NCBI RefSeq assembly: GCF_016806835.2
Contig: NZ_CP086111.1
Coordinates: forward strand, 798,001-862,000
Reading direction: 5' to 3'
DNA length: 64,000 bases
Source of the DNA: Skermanella rosea
GTDB taxonomy: Bacteria; Pseudomonadota; Alphaproteobacteria; Azospirillales; Azospirillaceae
Shown here: in pieces, positions 39,469 through 46,187 of the stretch
How the letters are laid out: each line of letters opens with the position of its first letter
How positions within the stretch are numbered: the first letter of the stretch is position 1
Made by a program: the position numbers and the translations under genes
The notes under the pieces: generated by a model
The model's database searches: none
Seen by the model: only the letters and a program-made list of their open reading frames with translations
Told to the model about the DNA's origin: nothing

Positions 39469-40278
39469 TCACCAGCCGGCGACCACCGAGCCCTTGAACT
39501 TGTCCTGGACGAACTGCTTGACCTCCGGCGAGTGGTAGGACTCGACCAGCTGCTTGACCCAGGGCTTGTCCTTGTCCTGCTCGCGCACCGCGATGATGTT
39601 GGTGTAGGGCGAGTCCGCGCTCTCGCGGGCGATGGCGTCGGTCAGCGGGTTCAGGCCGGATTCCAGCGCATAGTTGGTGTTGACCGCCGCCGCCGTCACG
39701 TCGCCCAGCGAGCGGGGGAGCTGCGCCGCGTCCAGCTCGACGATGCGGATGCCCTTCGGGTTCTCGACGACGTCGATCGGGGTGGCCTTCAGCCCGGCGC
39801 CCTCGGCCAGCTTGATCACGCCCTCGGCCTCCAGCAGCAGCAGCGCCCGGCCGCCGTTGGTCGGGTCGTTCGGCACGGCGACGGTGGCGCCCTCGGGCAG
39901 CTCGGCCAGGCTCTTCACCTTGTTGGAGTAGATCCCCATGGGGAACACCACGGTCTTGCCGACCGAGACCAGGTCCAACCCCCGGTCCTGGACCTGGTTG
40001 TCCAGGTAGGGCTGGTGCTGGAACGAGTTCGCCTCGATCTCGCCGGCGGCCAGGGCCGCGTTGGGGATGACGTAGTCGGTGAACTCGATGATCTTGATCT
40101 CCAGGCCCTGCTTGGCGGCGATCGGCTTGACCGCGTCCAGGATCTGGGCGTGCGGGCCGGCCGAGACGCCGACCCGGACGGTCTCGGCGGAGGCAGCACC
40201 CGCGAGGGCGATGGCGGCGGCGCCGACCAGGGCGGCACCGAGGCGCCGGGACAGGATCTTGGCGGAGGGGATGTTCAT
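39469..40278 (-). CDS. metQ: Methionine ABC transporter substrate-binding protein (NlpA family)
   Basis: The periplasmic methionine receptor of the MetNIQ importer. The 269-residue protein has the NlpA fold: VRVGVSAGPHAQILDAVKPI, IIEFTDYVIPNAALAAGEIE, NSFQHQPYLDNQVQ and a final VKQFVQDKFKGSVVAGW. The signal peptide (GAALVGAAAIALAGAASA) ends in an AxA site with no lipobox cysteine, so it looks like a soluble periplasmic protein; E. coli MetQ is a lipoprotein. It is the last gene of the metNIQ operon, 91 bases after metI. Confidence 0.93.
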   Translation of the reverse strand: MNIPSAKILSRRLGAALVGAAAIALAGAASAETVRVGVSAGPHAQILDAVKPIAAKQGLEIKIIEFTDYVIPNAALAAGEIEANSFQHQPYLDNQVQDRGLDLVSVGKTVVFPMGIYSNKVKSLAELPEGATVAVPNDPTNGGRALLLLEAEGVIKLAEGAGLKATPIDVVENPKGIRIVELDAAQLPRSLGDVTAAAVNTNYALESGLNPLTDAIARESADSPYTNIIAVREQDKDKPWVKQLVESYHSPEVKQFVQDKFKGSVVAGW

Positions 40279-40293
40279 GAGGGTCCCACTTTC

Positions 40294-40353
40294 TTTAGGC
40301 TATTGGGCTTCAGGCTGTTGGGCTTCAGGCTGTTGTACTTCAAGCTGTCGAAT
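40294..40353. repeat. Four 15-bp tandem repeats between metI and metQ
   Basis: Consensus TTCAGGCTGTTGGGC in four consecutive copies: 40294-40308, 40309-40323, 40324-40338 and 40339-40353. The central two are the most alike and the outer two diverge. On the transcribed (minus) strand they lie just upstream of metQ and could form intramolecular structure that affects metQ translation relative to metNI; this is inference. Confidence 0.85.
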
Positions 40354-40369
40354 TCGTTGTTCGTCTTGA

Positions 40370-41038
40370 TCAGCGGGTTCCGATGGCCCGCTTGTTGAGC
40401 TTGCGGGCGAGGCGGTCGCCCAGGCTCTGGACGATCTGGACCAGCACGATCAGCACCAGGACGACGGCGGCCATCACCTCCGGCAGGAAGCGCTGGTAGC
40501 CGTACCGGATGCCCAGGTCGCCCAGGCCCCCGCCGCCGACCGCGCCGACCATGGCCGAGTAGCCGATCAGGCTGACCACCGCGAGCGTCAGGCCCAGCAC
40601 GATGCCGGGCAGCGCCTCGGGCAGCAGGAACTTGGCGATGATCTGGAGCGGCGTGGCGCCCATGGCCTCGGCCGCCTCGATCAGGCCGCGGTCCACTTCC
40701 CGGATGGCGCCCTCGATCAGGCGCGCGATGAACGGGATCGCCGCCACGGTCAGCGGCACGATCGCCGCCGAGGTCCCGATCGAGGTGCCGGCGACCAACC
40801 GGGTGAAGGGGATGATCGCGACGACCAGGATGATGAACGGGGTGGAGCGGGTGGCATTGACCACCACGCCGGCGATCCGGTTGAACGCCACGTTCTGGAG
40901 CAGTTCGCCCCGGCCGGTGGTCGCCAGCAGCACGCCCAGCGGCAGCCCCAGCAGGGTGCCCAGCAGCGCTGCCAGGCCCACCATGTAGAGCGTTTCGACG
41001 GTGGCGTTAACCAGCAGCGCGTAGACTTGCGGGGACAT
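40370..41038 (-). CDS. metI: Methionine ABC transporter permease
   Basis: The membrane subunit of the methionine importer, 222 residues with five predicted helices (ETLYMVGLAALLGTLLGLPL, TPFIILVVAIIPFTRLVAGT, IVLGLTLAVVSLIGYSAMVG, AVVLVLIVLVQIVQSL and one more). The EAA coupling motif is EAAEAMGATPLQIIAKFLLP. Its start overlaps the 3' end of metN by 32 bases, which implies translational coupling. Confidence 0.95.
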   Translation of the reverse strand: MSPQVYALLVNATVETLYMVGLAALLGTLLGLPLGVLLATTGRGELLQNVAFNRIAGVVVNATRSTPFIILVVAIIPFTRLVAGTSIGTSAAIVPLTVAAIPFIARLIEGAIREVDRGLIEAAEAMGATPLQIIAKFLLPEALPGIVLGLTLAVVSLIGYSAMVGAVGGGGLGDLGIRYGYQRFLPEVMAAVVLVLIVLVQIVQSLGDRLARKLNKRAIGTR

Positions 41039-42068
41039 GTCCGAGGACCTCTACCGACAGGTTGTTGACTTGGATGAACGAGATGGCGGACTGCACCGCC
41101 TCGGCGCCGCCGACCGCCTCGACCACCAGGATGCCGAACGGAGCGCCCTGGATATGGTCGATCCGGCCGTGCAGGATGTTCACGTCGAGCCCGAAGCGCC
41201 GGGTCATCTGGCTGATGATCGGCGTGTTGGCCATGGCGCCCTTGAAGGTGATGCGCAGCACCGGGTTGCCGCCGGGCAGCGGCTCCGCCACCAGCCGGGC
41301 GGCCAGGGTTTCCGGCAGCTCGGCCCCGGCCACGGCCGAGACGAAGCTGCGGGTCGTCGGGTGCCGCGGCGCCGTGAACACGTCGAACACGTCGCCGCGC
41401 TCGATGATGCGGCCGGCCTCCATGACGGCGACGCGGTGGCAGATCTCCTTGATCACGGCCATCTCGTGGGTGATCAGGACGATGGTCAGGCCGAGCTTCT
41501 CGTTGATGTCGGCCAGCAGGCGCAGGATCGACGTGGTGGTTTCCGGATCGAGCGCCGAGGTCGCCTCGTCGCACAGCAGCACCTTGGGCTCGCTGGACAG
41601 GGCGCGGGCGATGCCGACCCGCTGCTTCTGGCCGCCGCTCAGCTCTGCGGGATAGCGGTCCCGCTTGTCGCCGAGGCCGACCAGGTCGAGCAGCGGCTCC
41701 ACCTTAGCCTTGATCTCCGCCTTGCGCAGCCCGGCCAGTTCCAGCGGCAGCGCCACATTGTCGTACACGGTGCGCGACGACAGCAGGTTGAAGTGCTGGA
41801 AGATCATGCCGATGCCGCGCCGGGCGGCGCGGAGGCCGGAACCGTCCAGCGCCGCCATGTCGACGCCATCGACCGTGACCCGCCCGGCGGTCGGCCGCTC
41901 CAGCATGTTGACCACGCGGATCAGCGTGCTCTTGCCCGCCCCGCTGCGGCCGATGATCCCGAAGATCTCGCCGCGGCCGACGGAAAGGTCGATCCCGTCG
42001 AGCGCCCGAACCTCGGGACCGCCGCCCCGCCCGGGAAACACCTTCTCGACACCGTGAAACTCGATCAT
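41007..42068 (-). CDS. metN: Methionine ABC transporter ATP-binding protein
   Basis: The ATPase of MetNIQ, 353 residues from MIEFHGVEKVFPGRGGGPE. The Walker A is GIIGRSGAGKSTLIRVV, the signature YPAELSGGQKQRVGIARALS, and the Walker B PKVLLCDEATSALDPETT. The C-terminal NIL domain (about 270-345, LRITFKGAMANTPIISQM and APFGILVVEAVGG) binds methionine and inhibits transport when the internal pool is high. A start 11 codons upstream is in frame, but MIEFHGV matches the family. The leader holds a promoter, SAM-II riboswitch and intrinsic terminator. Confidence 0.95.
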   Translation of the reverse strand: MIEFHGVEKVFPGRGGGPEVRALDGIDLSVGRGEIFGIIGRSGAGKSTLIRVVNMLERPTAGRVTVDGVDMAALDGSGLRAARRGIGMIFQHFNLLSSRTVYDNVALPLELAGLRKAEIKAKVEPLLDLVGLGDKRDRYPAELSGGQKQRVGIARALSSEPKVLLCDEATSALDPETTTSILRLLADINEKLGLTIVLITHEMAVIKEICHRVAVMEAGRIIERGDVFDVFTAPRHPTTRSFVSAVAGAELPETLAARLVAEPLPGGNPVLRITFKGAMANTPIISQMTRRFGLDVNILHGRIDHIQGAPFGILVVEAVGGAEAVQSAISFIQVNNLSVEVLGHVPASLRAAG

Positions 42069-42079
42069 CCCCATACCCC

Positions 42080-42121
42080 GCAAAAACAAAAATCCGCCCA
42101 CAGCAGCTACGCCGGGCGGAT
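42080..42121 (-). terminator. Intrinsic terminator in the metNIQ leader
   Basis: On the minus strand ATCCGCCC (42114-42121) and GGGCGGAT (42092-42099) pair perfectly around a 14-base loop. A run of mostly T follows (TTTTGTTTTTG). It begins one base after the riboswitch core and lies just before the metN start, so it can attenuate transcription. Confidence 0.85.
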
Positions 42122-42180
42122 CCCCACGCTCTTTAGCTGCATTTATAAAGCGCCCGCAATCTGGTGCTCAAATCGGCGCT
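42122..42180 (-). promoter_or_regulatory. SAM-II riboswitch controlling metNIQ
   Basis: The minus-strand sequence has the SAM-II layout. AGCGCC pairs with GGCGCT as P1, around the loop GATTTGAGCACCAGATTGC. The conserved segment TTTATAAATGCAGCTAAAG follows, matching the SAM-binding J region (GAUUU...AUUGC and AUAAAUG.AGCUAAA) of the characterised metX class. The 3' GTGGGG would form the pseudoknot with the C-rich loop; I could not verify P2 pairing fully by eye. It starts within a few bases of the predicted transcription start. SAM-II elements usually act on translation; here an intrinsic terminator follows directly, which suggests transcriptional control. Confidence 0.88.
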
Positions 42181-42189
42181 GTGAATTGC

Positions 42190-42217
42190 TATATAATCAC
42201 ATGCTGCGTTGCGTCAA
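42190..42217 (-). promoter_or_regulatory. Promoter of metNIQ
   Basis: On the minus strand TTGACG (42212-42217) and TATATA (42190-42195) are separated by 16 bases. The expected start point is near 42183, immediately before the riboswitch, so the aptamer occupies the extreme 5' end of the message. Confidence 0.7.
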
Positions 42218-42343
42218 ATGGAATTTCCGACGCATCTCCCATGTGGTTTGTGCAGGCGTCCGCTCCGGACTCTCTCCGGAATTCCTCCGGAATCTCTTCG
42301 GGACAAGGGCTTCCCGCACCCGGAGATGGTGCCAAGCAGCCGC

Positions 42344-42372
42344 TTGCGGAAGCACGCTTTTGTGGCTATGGT
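42344..42372 (+). promoter_or_regulatory. Promoter of tRNA-Gln
   Basis: TTGCGG (42344-42349) and TATGGT (42367-42372) with a 17-base spacer, ending 17 bases before the mature tRNA. Consensus match only. Confidence 0.55.
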
Positions 42373-42389
42373 CCGCCCCACCTCAAGGC

Positions 42390-42464
42390 TGGGGCGTCGC
42401 CAAGCGGTAAGGCAGCGGTTTTTGGTACCGCCATACGCAGGTTCGAATCCTGCCGCCCCAACCA
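42390..42464 (+). tRNA. tRNA-Gln (anticodon UUG)
   Basis: A 75-nt cloverleaf. The acceptor stem TGGGGCG pairs with CGCCCCA. The D-arm is GCC...GGTAAGGC, the anticodon stem GCGGT/ACCGC carries the loop TTTTGGT (anticodon TTG), and the T-arm is CAGGTTCGAATCCTG. The CCA end is encoded. The acceptor A-U first pair and UUG anticodon identify glutamine. It is divergent from the metN leader and directly precedes a toxin-antitoxin pair and a repeat array. Confidence 0.96.
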
Positions 42465-42614
42465 GCCTGATCGCGCGCAGGCTGAAGCGCCGGAACGTTT
42501 CCTGAAAATTGAAAAGAAGCTTCGATGGTCCCTGCGGGTGTTCGCCATTGGAGAACTTGCGCTTGACGCGGCATTCTCCATGAGAGAACATCGGGCATTC
42601 TTGGGAGAACGACC

Positions 42615-42875
42615 GTGCAGATCCAGATACTCCCGAAAGCGGCGAAGGACCTCAAGGCGCTGGCGCCGCCGGACCGAGCCCGCGTCGTCTCCAAAATCGA
42701 GCAGTACGCCGCCGACCCCGCTTCGCTGGTCAACAACGTCAAGGCATTGCAGGGGTCTGACCTGTTTCGCCTGCGCGTAGGGGATTATCGGATCCTTTTC
42801 ACCGTTAACGAAGACGGCACCGTGTCTGTCCTGCTGGTCCACCGCGTTCGACACCGGAGAGAAGCCTATGACTGA
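42615..42875 (+). CDS. RelE/ParE-family toxin
   Basis: An 86-residue protein with the RelE/ParE fold pattern: MQIQILPKAAKDLKALAPPD, RARVVSKIEQYAADPASL, KALQGSDLFRLRVGDYRILF and SVLLVHRVRHRREAYD. The RVGDYRILF strand and the terminal HRREAY match mRNA-cleaving RelE-type members better than gyrase-targeting ParE, but target class is uncertain. It precedes its Xre-type partner and overlaps it by eight bases, the toxin-first order seen in HigBA-like systems. It starts 150 bases after tRNA-Gln. Confidence 0.9.
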   Translation: MQIQILPKAAKDLKALAPPDRARVVSKIEQYAADPASLVNNVKALQGSDLFRLRVGDYRILFTVNEDGTVSVLLVHRVRHRREAYD

Positions 42876-43194
42876 GACGCTCACCATTTCCCGCGCCGAG
42901 TACGACGCGCTCACCGAGCGGGTCGAGGACCTGGAAGATATCCTGGCTGCGATGAACGCGCGCGGTGGTCAGCCGATGCCGCTGGAGTGGGCCGGGCGAA
43001 TCATCAATGGGGAGAGCGCCATCCGGGTCTGGCGCGAGTTCCGGGGGCTGTCGCTGCGGGCGCTCGCCGCCAAGTCGGGTGTGAGCGCGGGTTATCTGTC
43101 CGAGATCGAGGCGGGCAAGAAGCCCGGGTCGGTGGAGGCCTACAAGGCGCTCGCAGAGGCCTTGGACACGTCCGTTGATTGGCTGGTCCTGTGA
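42868..43194 (+). CDS. Xre-family antitoxin
   Basis: A 108-residue protein. The N-terminal 45 residues (ISRAEYDALTERVEDLEDIL AAM) form an acidic helix suited to toxin binding, similar to Phd-like or MqsA-type linkers. The C-terminal helix-turn-helix (VWREFRGLSLRALAAKSGVS ... YLSEIEAGKKPGSVEAYKAL) is a clear Xre/Cro domain. It overlaps the toxin gene by eight bases and probably represses the shared promoter. Confidence 0.9.
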   Translation: MTETLTISRAEYDALTERVEDLEDILAAMNARGGQPMPLEWAGRIINGESAIRVWREFRGLSLRALAAKSGVSAGYLSEIEAGKKPGSVEAYKALAEALDTSVDWLVL

Positions 43195-43270
43195 CGGCGG
43201 AGCAGGGTCCGCGGCGGCCCGCCTGATAGGGCGGGGTACAGTGGTGGCGCTGGTCGGCTACGTGCACGTC

Positions 43271-43543
43271 TTAGCTGAAGCCTGAGCTACCCTCAGGCAA
43301 TACGATGAGTTGAGGCATGCCACCGGTGCTGCGGTCTTCAAGAAGAAGTACAGCCACGTCAAACCACTTCCGGTCCTGGGAAGCGATCCATTCCGGCTCC
43401 GCGCTGGGATTGAGGATTGCAATCCTGAAAACATCAGGACAAAAAACCTTGAAAACTCCGCTATCCTTCTCTTCATCCAACGGCGCACGCTGATGCCTCG
43501 CGTGCTGGTGGAGGGCTGCGCAACATAAGGTCTCCAGATAGGA
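43271..43543 (-). pseudogene. Possible gene remnant before the repeat array
   Basis: In one minus-strand frame the sequence reads as a protein-like C-terminal part (GVFKVFCPDVFRIAILNPSA and KWFDVAVLLLEDRSTGGMPQ), ending GSSGFS before a stop. No start codon with a ribosome site lies in this frame, which continues back into the noncoding repeats. The composition is less GC-rich than typical genes here. I read it as the remnant of an unknown gene truncated where the repeat array begins; it could also be chance. Confidence 0.3.
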
Positions 43544-43898
43544 ATGACCACGTTTGTTGACATCCCGGAGGGGGTTAGCCATCACCGATACGGTCGCCTG
43601 TGCCGTTTCCGGCAACGCCGGACATTCACGCCAAGGAGTACGCATAACGACGTTTGTTGACATCCCCGTGGGGCGTAGCCACCGCCGGCACCCGTGGCCC
43701 GGGCATCTATGGCGCTTCCCGACAGTCACACCAAGGAGTACGCATGATGACGTTCGCTGACATCCCCGGGGGGAGAGATTACTGCGGGCACCCATCCCCG
43801 GAACGCGCCGGCAACTCCTGACAGTCACACCAAGGCGAACGGATGATCACGTTTGTTGACAGGCTCCCAGGGGGTGAGCGGCATGGCGGGCACCCCGC
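43541..43898. repeat. Array of four diverged 100-bp tandem repeats
   Basis: The motif ACGTTTGTTGACA (or a close variant) begins at 43550, 43650, 43750 and 43849, so the period is 100, 100 and 99 bases. The best conserved block is CACCAAGGAGTACGCATGAT then GACGTTTGTTGACATCCCC, about 45 bases, followed by a G-rich run that can fold back on the C-run. The remaining 50-55 bases per unit are more variable but alignable (GTAGCC, GGCACCC, GGCAAC). The period is not a multiple of three, so it is not a protein repeat. The last unit runs into the 3' end of the DUF4384 gene. Confidence 0.85.
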
Positions 43899-43905
43899 CG
43901 CCCGG

Positions 43906-45168
43906 CTACTCGCTGCCCGCCGACAGACCGGCGTTCTGAAGATAGGGGGAAAGGCGTGCCGCTGCCGTGACGGTGATGGGCATGGTGTCGCTGTCCACCC
44001 CCGGACCAGACAGCCTCGCGAAGGCGCCCAGGATATCCTGCAACTCCAGCCCGGGGATCGGGAGCAGGTCGTCGGTGCGGACGCCGTCGATCCCGTCGAG
44101 CATGGTGCCGTCCACCTCGGTCGGGGATGCCAGGCAGGCGACCACCTCCGGTCGTCCCGGCGTGTCCAGGCGGATGTGGAAGGGCCGTTCCGGTCCCGGC
44201 GGCACCTCCACGACCCTGCCGGCCGGAACCAGGGCGTCGGGCTGGAACCGGTTGGGAAAAAGCCGCGCCACCTGGCCGAGCCCGTCCGTGTAGTAGCAAT
44301 AGACGAAGCTGTCCGATGTGGTCTCCACCCGCACAACGATGGTCTCCCCGGCGGGCAGGACCGGGGCCGCGCCGTGGTCGCTGGAAACCAGCAGGCCGAC
44401 AGCCGCCTCCGCCGGTTCCGGCGCTTCCGTCACTTGTATCGCTTGCGCCGTTTGGACTGCTTCCGGGCGGACCGGGGAGGGCTCCGGCCCGGTGGCGACA
44501 AGCCAGTACGCCGCGGCGGCGGCAGCGACGCAGGCCAGGGCGGGGATGCGGAGGCGGTGCGGACGGGAAGGGGCCGGGGGTGGCCGTTCGCCGGGGGATG
44601 CCTGCGGAAGGCCCGCCTCCCGCAGCGGGGCGAGATGCCATCGGGACACCGGGCCGTCCGGATCCAGGTCCAACCCTGCGGTCCCGGCCAGCAGCACCTG
44701 GAGCACGCGGCCCTCTCCCAAATCCGCCTGGGACAGCGCCACCAGCCTGCCCAGCAGGTCCGCGTCCAGAGCATGGGCCTGCAGGACGACGAGAAGCCCG
44801 GCATCCTCCCCCCGGAGCAAGCGGGAGGCCAGCGCCGCGGGGCCGCCGGCGGTCTGCCCTCCGGCCGGGACGGTCCGCGAGGGGGCCGCCTGGTCGAGCA
44901 GATCCTCCAGCGTCGTGCCGGCCTGGGCGACGGCGGTCATGACCACGGCACCCGCCGCCTCCAGGCGCGATCCGACGGCCTGGGCCAGAAGCGCGGCGTC
45001 GTCCTCCCGGTCGGCGGTCACGGCCAGGGCCCTGCGGCCTGCCATGGCGGAGAGAAGCACGGCGTTCAGGATCTCCCCGGCATCCGCTGGGGCGCCGTCC
45101 TGGCCGCCGCCCGGGTGCCGCGTCCCGACCGAGGGCACCCCAACCGATGTAGTCCGCGCCGTCGCCAT
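43906..45168 (-). CDS. DUF4384 protein with N-terminal ATPase-like region and one transmembrane helix
   Basis: A 420-residue protein. The first 180 residues resemble a degenerate ExeA/AAA-type ATPase (ALAVTADREDDAALLAQAVG, GLLVVLQAHALDADLLGRL) without a Walker A motif. A transmembrane segment (IPALACVAAAAAAYWLVATG) is near residue 225, then a short linker. The C-terminal DUF4384 domain (VLPAGETIVVRVETTSDSFV, YCYYTDGLGQVARLFPNRF and VVEVPPGPERPFHIRLDTPG) is usually extracytoplasmic. DUF4384 occurs in proteins of peptidoglycan or secretion context; no function is known here. The 269-base gap to the TetR gene shows nothing notable. Confidence 0.7.
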   Translation of the reverse strand: MATARTTSVGVPSVGTRHPGGGQDGAPADAGEILNAVLLSAMAGRRALAVTADREDDAALLAQAVGSRLEAAGAVVMTAVAQAGTTLEDLLDQAAPSRTVPAGGQTAGGPAALASRLLRGEDAGLLVVLQAHALDADLLGRLVALSQADLGEGRVLQVLLAGTAGLDLDPDGPVSRWHLAPLREAGLPQASPGERPPPAPSRPHRLRIPALACVAAAAAAYWLVATGPEPSPVRPEAVQTAQAIQVTEAPEPAEAAVGLLVSSDHGAAPVLPAGETIVVRVETTSDSFVYCYYTDGLGQVARLFPNRFQPDALVPAGRVVEVPPGPERPFHIRLDTPGRPEVVACLASPTEVDGTMLDGIDGVRTDDLLPIPGLELQDILGAFARLSGPGVDSDTMPITVTAAARLSPYLQNAGLSAGSE

Positions 45169-45437
45169 CCCGATGCCTCGCGTTCCGGAGTTCCGCGTTC
45201 TGCGCAGCCGGGGCCGAGGGCCCGGACGCCTTGTTCGGGATTGGTTAAGGCCGATCCGGCCCGCCCGCTATGAACCGGTTCACATCCCGGCCCAGTCCCG
45301 GCCCAGGTCACGGGGTAGCGCCGGTGACGAATCAACGCTATCATCACCCATAACGGCCAGCAGCCGGGCCGGCGGCCGGCGACCACCCCGGCCCGCCGCC
45401 CAGGCCCTTTCTGAGCGTTCGGGAGAACCCAGCGACC

Positions 45438-46073
45438 ATGACCGGCATGATCGATGACAAGAGCCCGCAGTCGCCGCCGTCCGGCCGGCGCGGGCCGGCG
45501 GAGCACGAGCGGCGCGGGCAGATCCTTGCCGCGGCGGACGAGCATTTCCGCCACTACGGCTACAAGAAGACCACGGTCGCCGACCTGGCGAAGGCGATCG
45601 GGCTGTCGACCGCCTACGTCTACAAGTTCTTCGAGTCGAAGCAGGCGATCGGGGAGGCGGTCTGCGGCCGGTGCCTCGGCTCCATCGAGGCCGAGCTGCG
45701 CGCCATCGCGGGGGAGCCGAAACTGGCGGCCGACCGGCTGCGGCGCATCTACAAGACGCTGGGCAAGCGTAGCGCCGAGCTGTTCTTCAACGACCGGAAG
45801 CTCCACGACATCGTCCAGGCCGCGGTGGAAGAGGACTGGCAGGCGCCCATGACCCACAAGGCCGCCCTGCAGGACATCGTCCGGCAGGTGGTCGGGGACG
45901 GCAGGGACGCCGGGGAGTTCGAGCGCAAGACACCGCTGGACGAGACCTGCCGGGCCATCATCCAGACGATGCTGCCGTTCTGGCATCCCCTCATCCTGGA
46001 GCGGACCCTGGACGACCTGGACGACAATACGACCGCCGTGGCGACCCTGGTCCTGCGGGGGCTGAGCGCATGA
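45438..46073 (+). CDS. TetR-family regulator of the adjacent RND pump
   Basis: A 211-residue regulator. The N-terminal TetR helix-turn-helix is clear (RRGQILAAADEHFRHYGYKK, TTVADLAKAIGLSTAYVYKF then FESK). The C-terminal ligand domain (ALQDIVRQVVGDGRDAGEFE) is of the type that accompanies efflux operons. The gene is immediately upstream of the membrane-fusion protein gene in the same direction, and the spacer contains a -35-like TTGACA with inverted repeats. It is therefore likely to repress the pump and perhaps itself; its ligand is unknown. Confidence 0.9.
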   Translation: MTGMIDDKSPQSPPSGRRGPAEHERRGQILAAADEHFRHYGYKKTTVADLAKAIGLSTAYVYKFFESKQAIGEAVCGRCLGSIEAELRAIAGEPKLAADRLRRIYKTLGKRSAELFFNDRKLHDIVQAAVEEDWQAPMTHKAALQDIVRQVVGDGRDAGEFERKTPLDETCRAIIQTMLPFWHPLILERTLDDLDDNTTAVATLVLRGLSA

Positions 46074-46105
46074 CCGACGGGGCGGCGGCGTACCCCCTAT
46101 CCTTT

Positions 46106-46158
46106 GGGTGATGAGTAACAAGTGACGGATTGACAAATTCATCACTCGTGAATTAGCG
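46106..46158 (+). promoter_or_regulatory. Candidate promoter/operator of the RND pump
   Basis: TTGACA (46130-46135) and TTAGCG (46153-46158) with a 17-base spacer. The spacer contains the imperfect palindrome ATTCATCACTCGTGAAT. GTGATGA (about 46108-46114) and TCATCAC (46139-46145) form a second, wider inverted pair. Such overlap of operator and promoter fits TetR control; the -10 is weak. Confidence 0.5.
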
Positions 46159-46187
46159 TGGTCTTCAATGTCCCACGGAGGCCAGCC

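Noticed and set aside
43541-43898. CRISPR array
   Set aside because: Periodic at 100 bases, but the repeats are 45 bases or more and imperfect, and the between-repeat parts align with each other instead of being unrelated spacers; no cas genes are present.
43541-43898. Tandem short genes with start codons (ATG before ACGTTT) or integron attC sites
   Set aside because: Units read in different frames, peptides differ in length and end quickly, and no paired attC core sites are visible.
42390-43905. Integrated phage or genomic island bounded by a duplicated tRNA end
   Set aside because: No second copy of the tRNA 3' end and no integrase gene found in the region.
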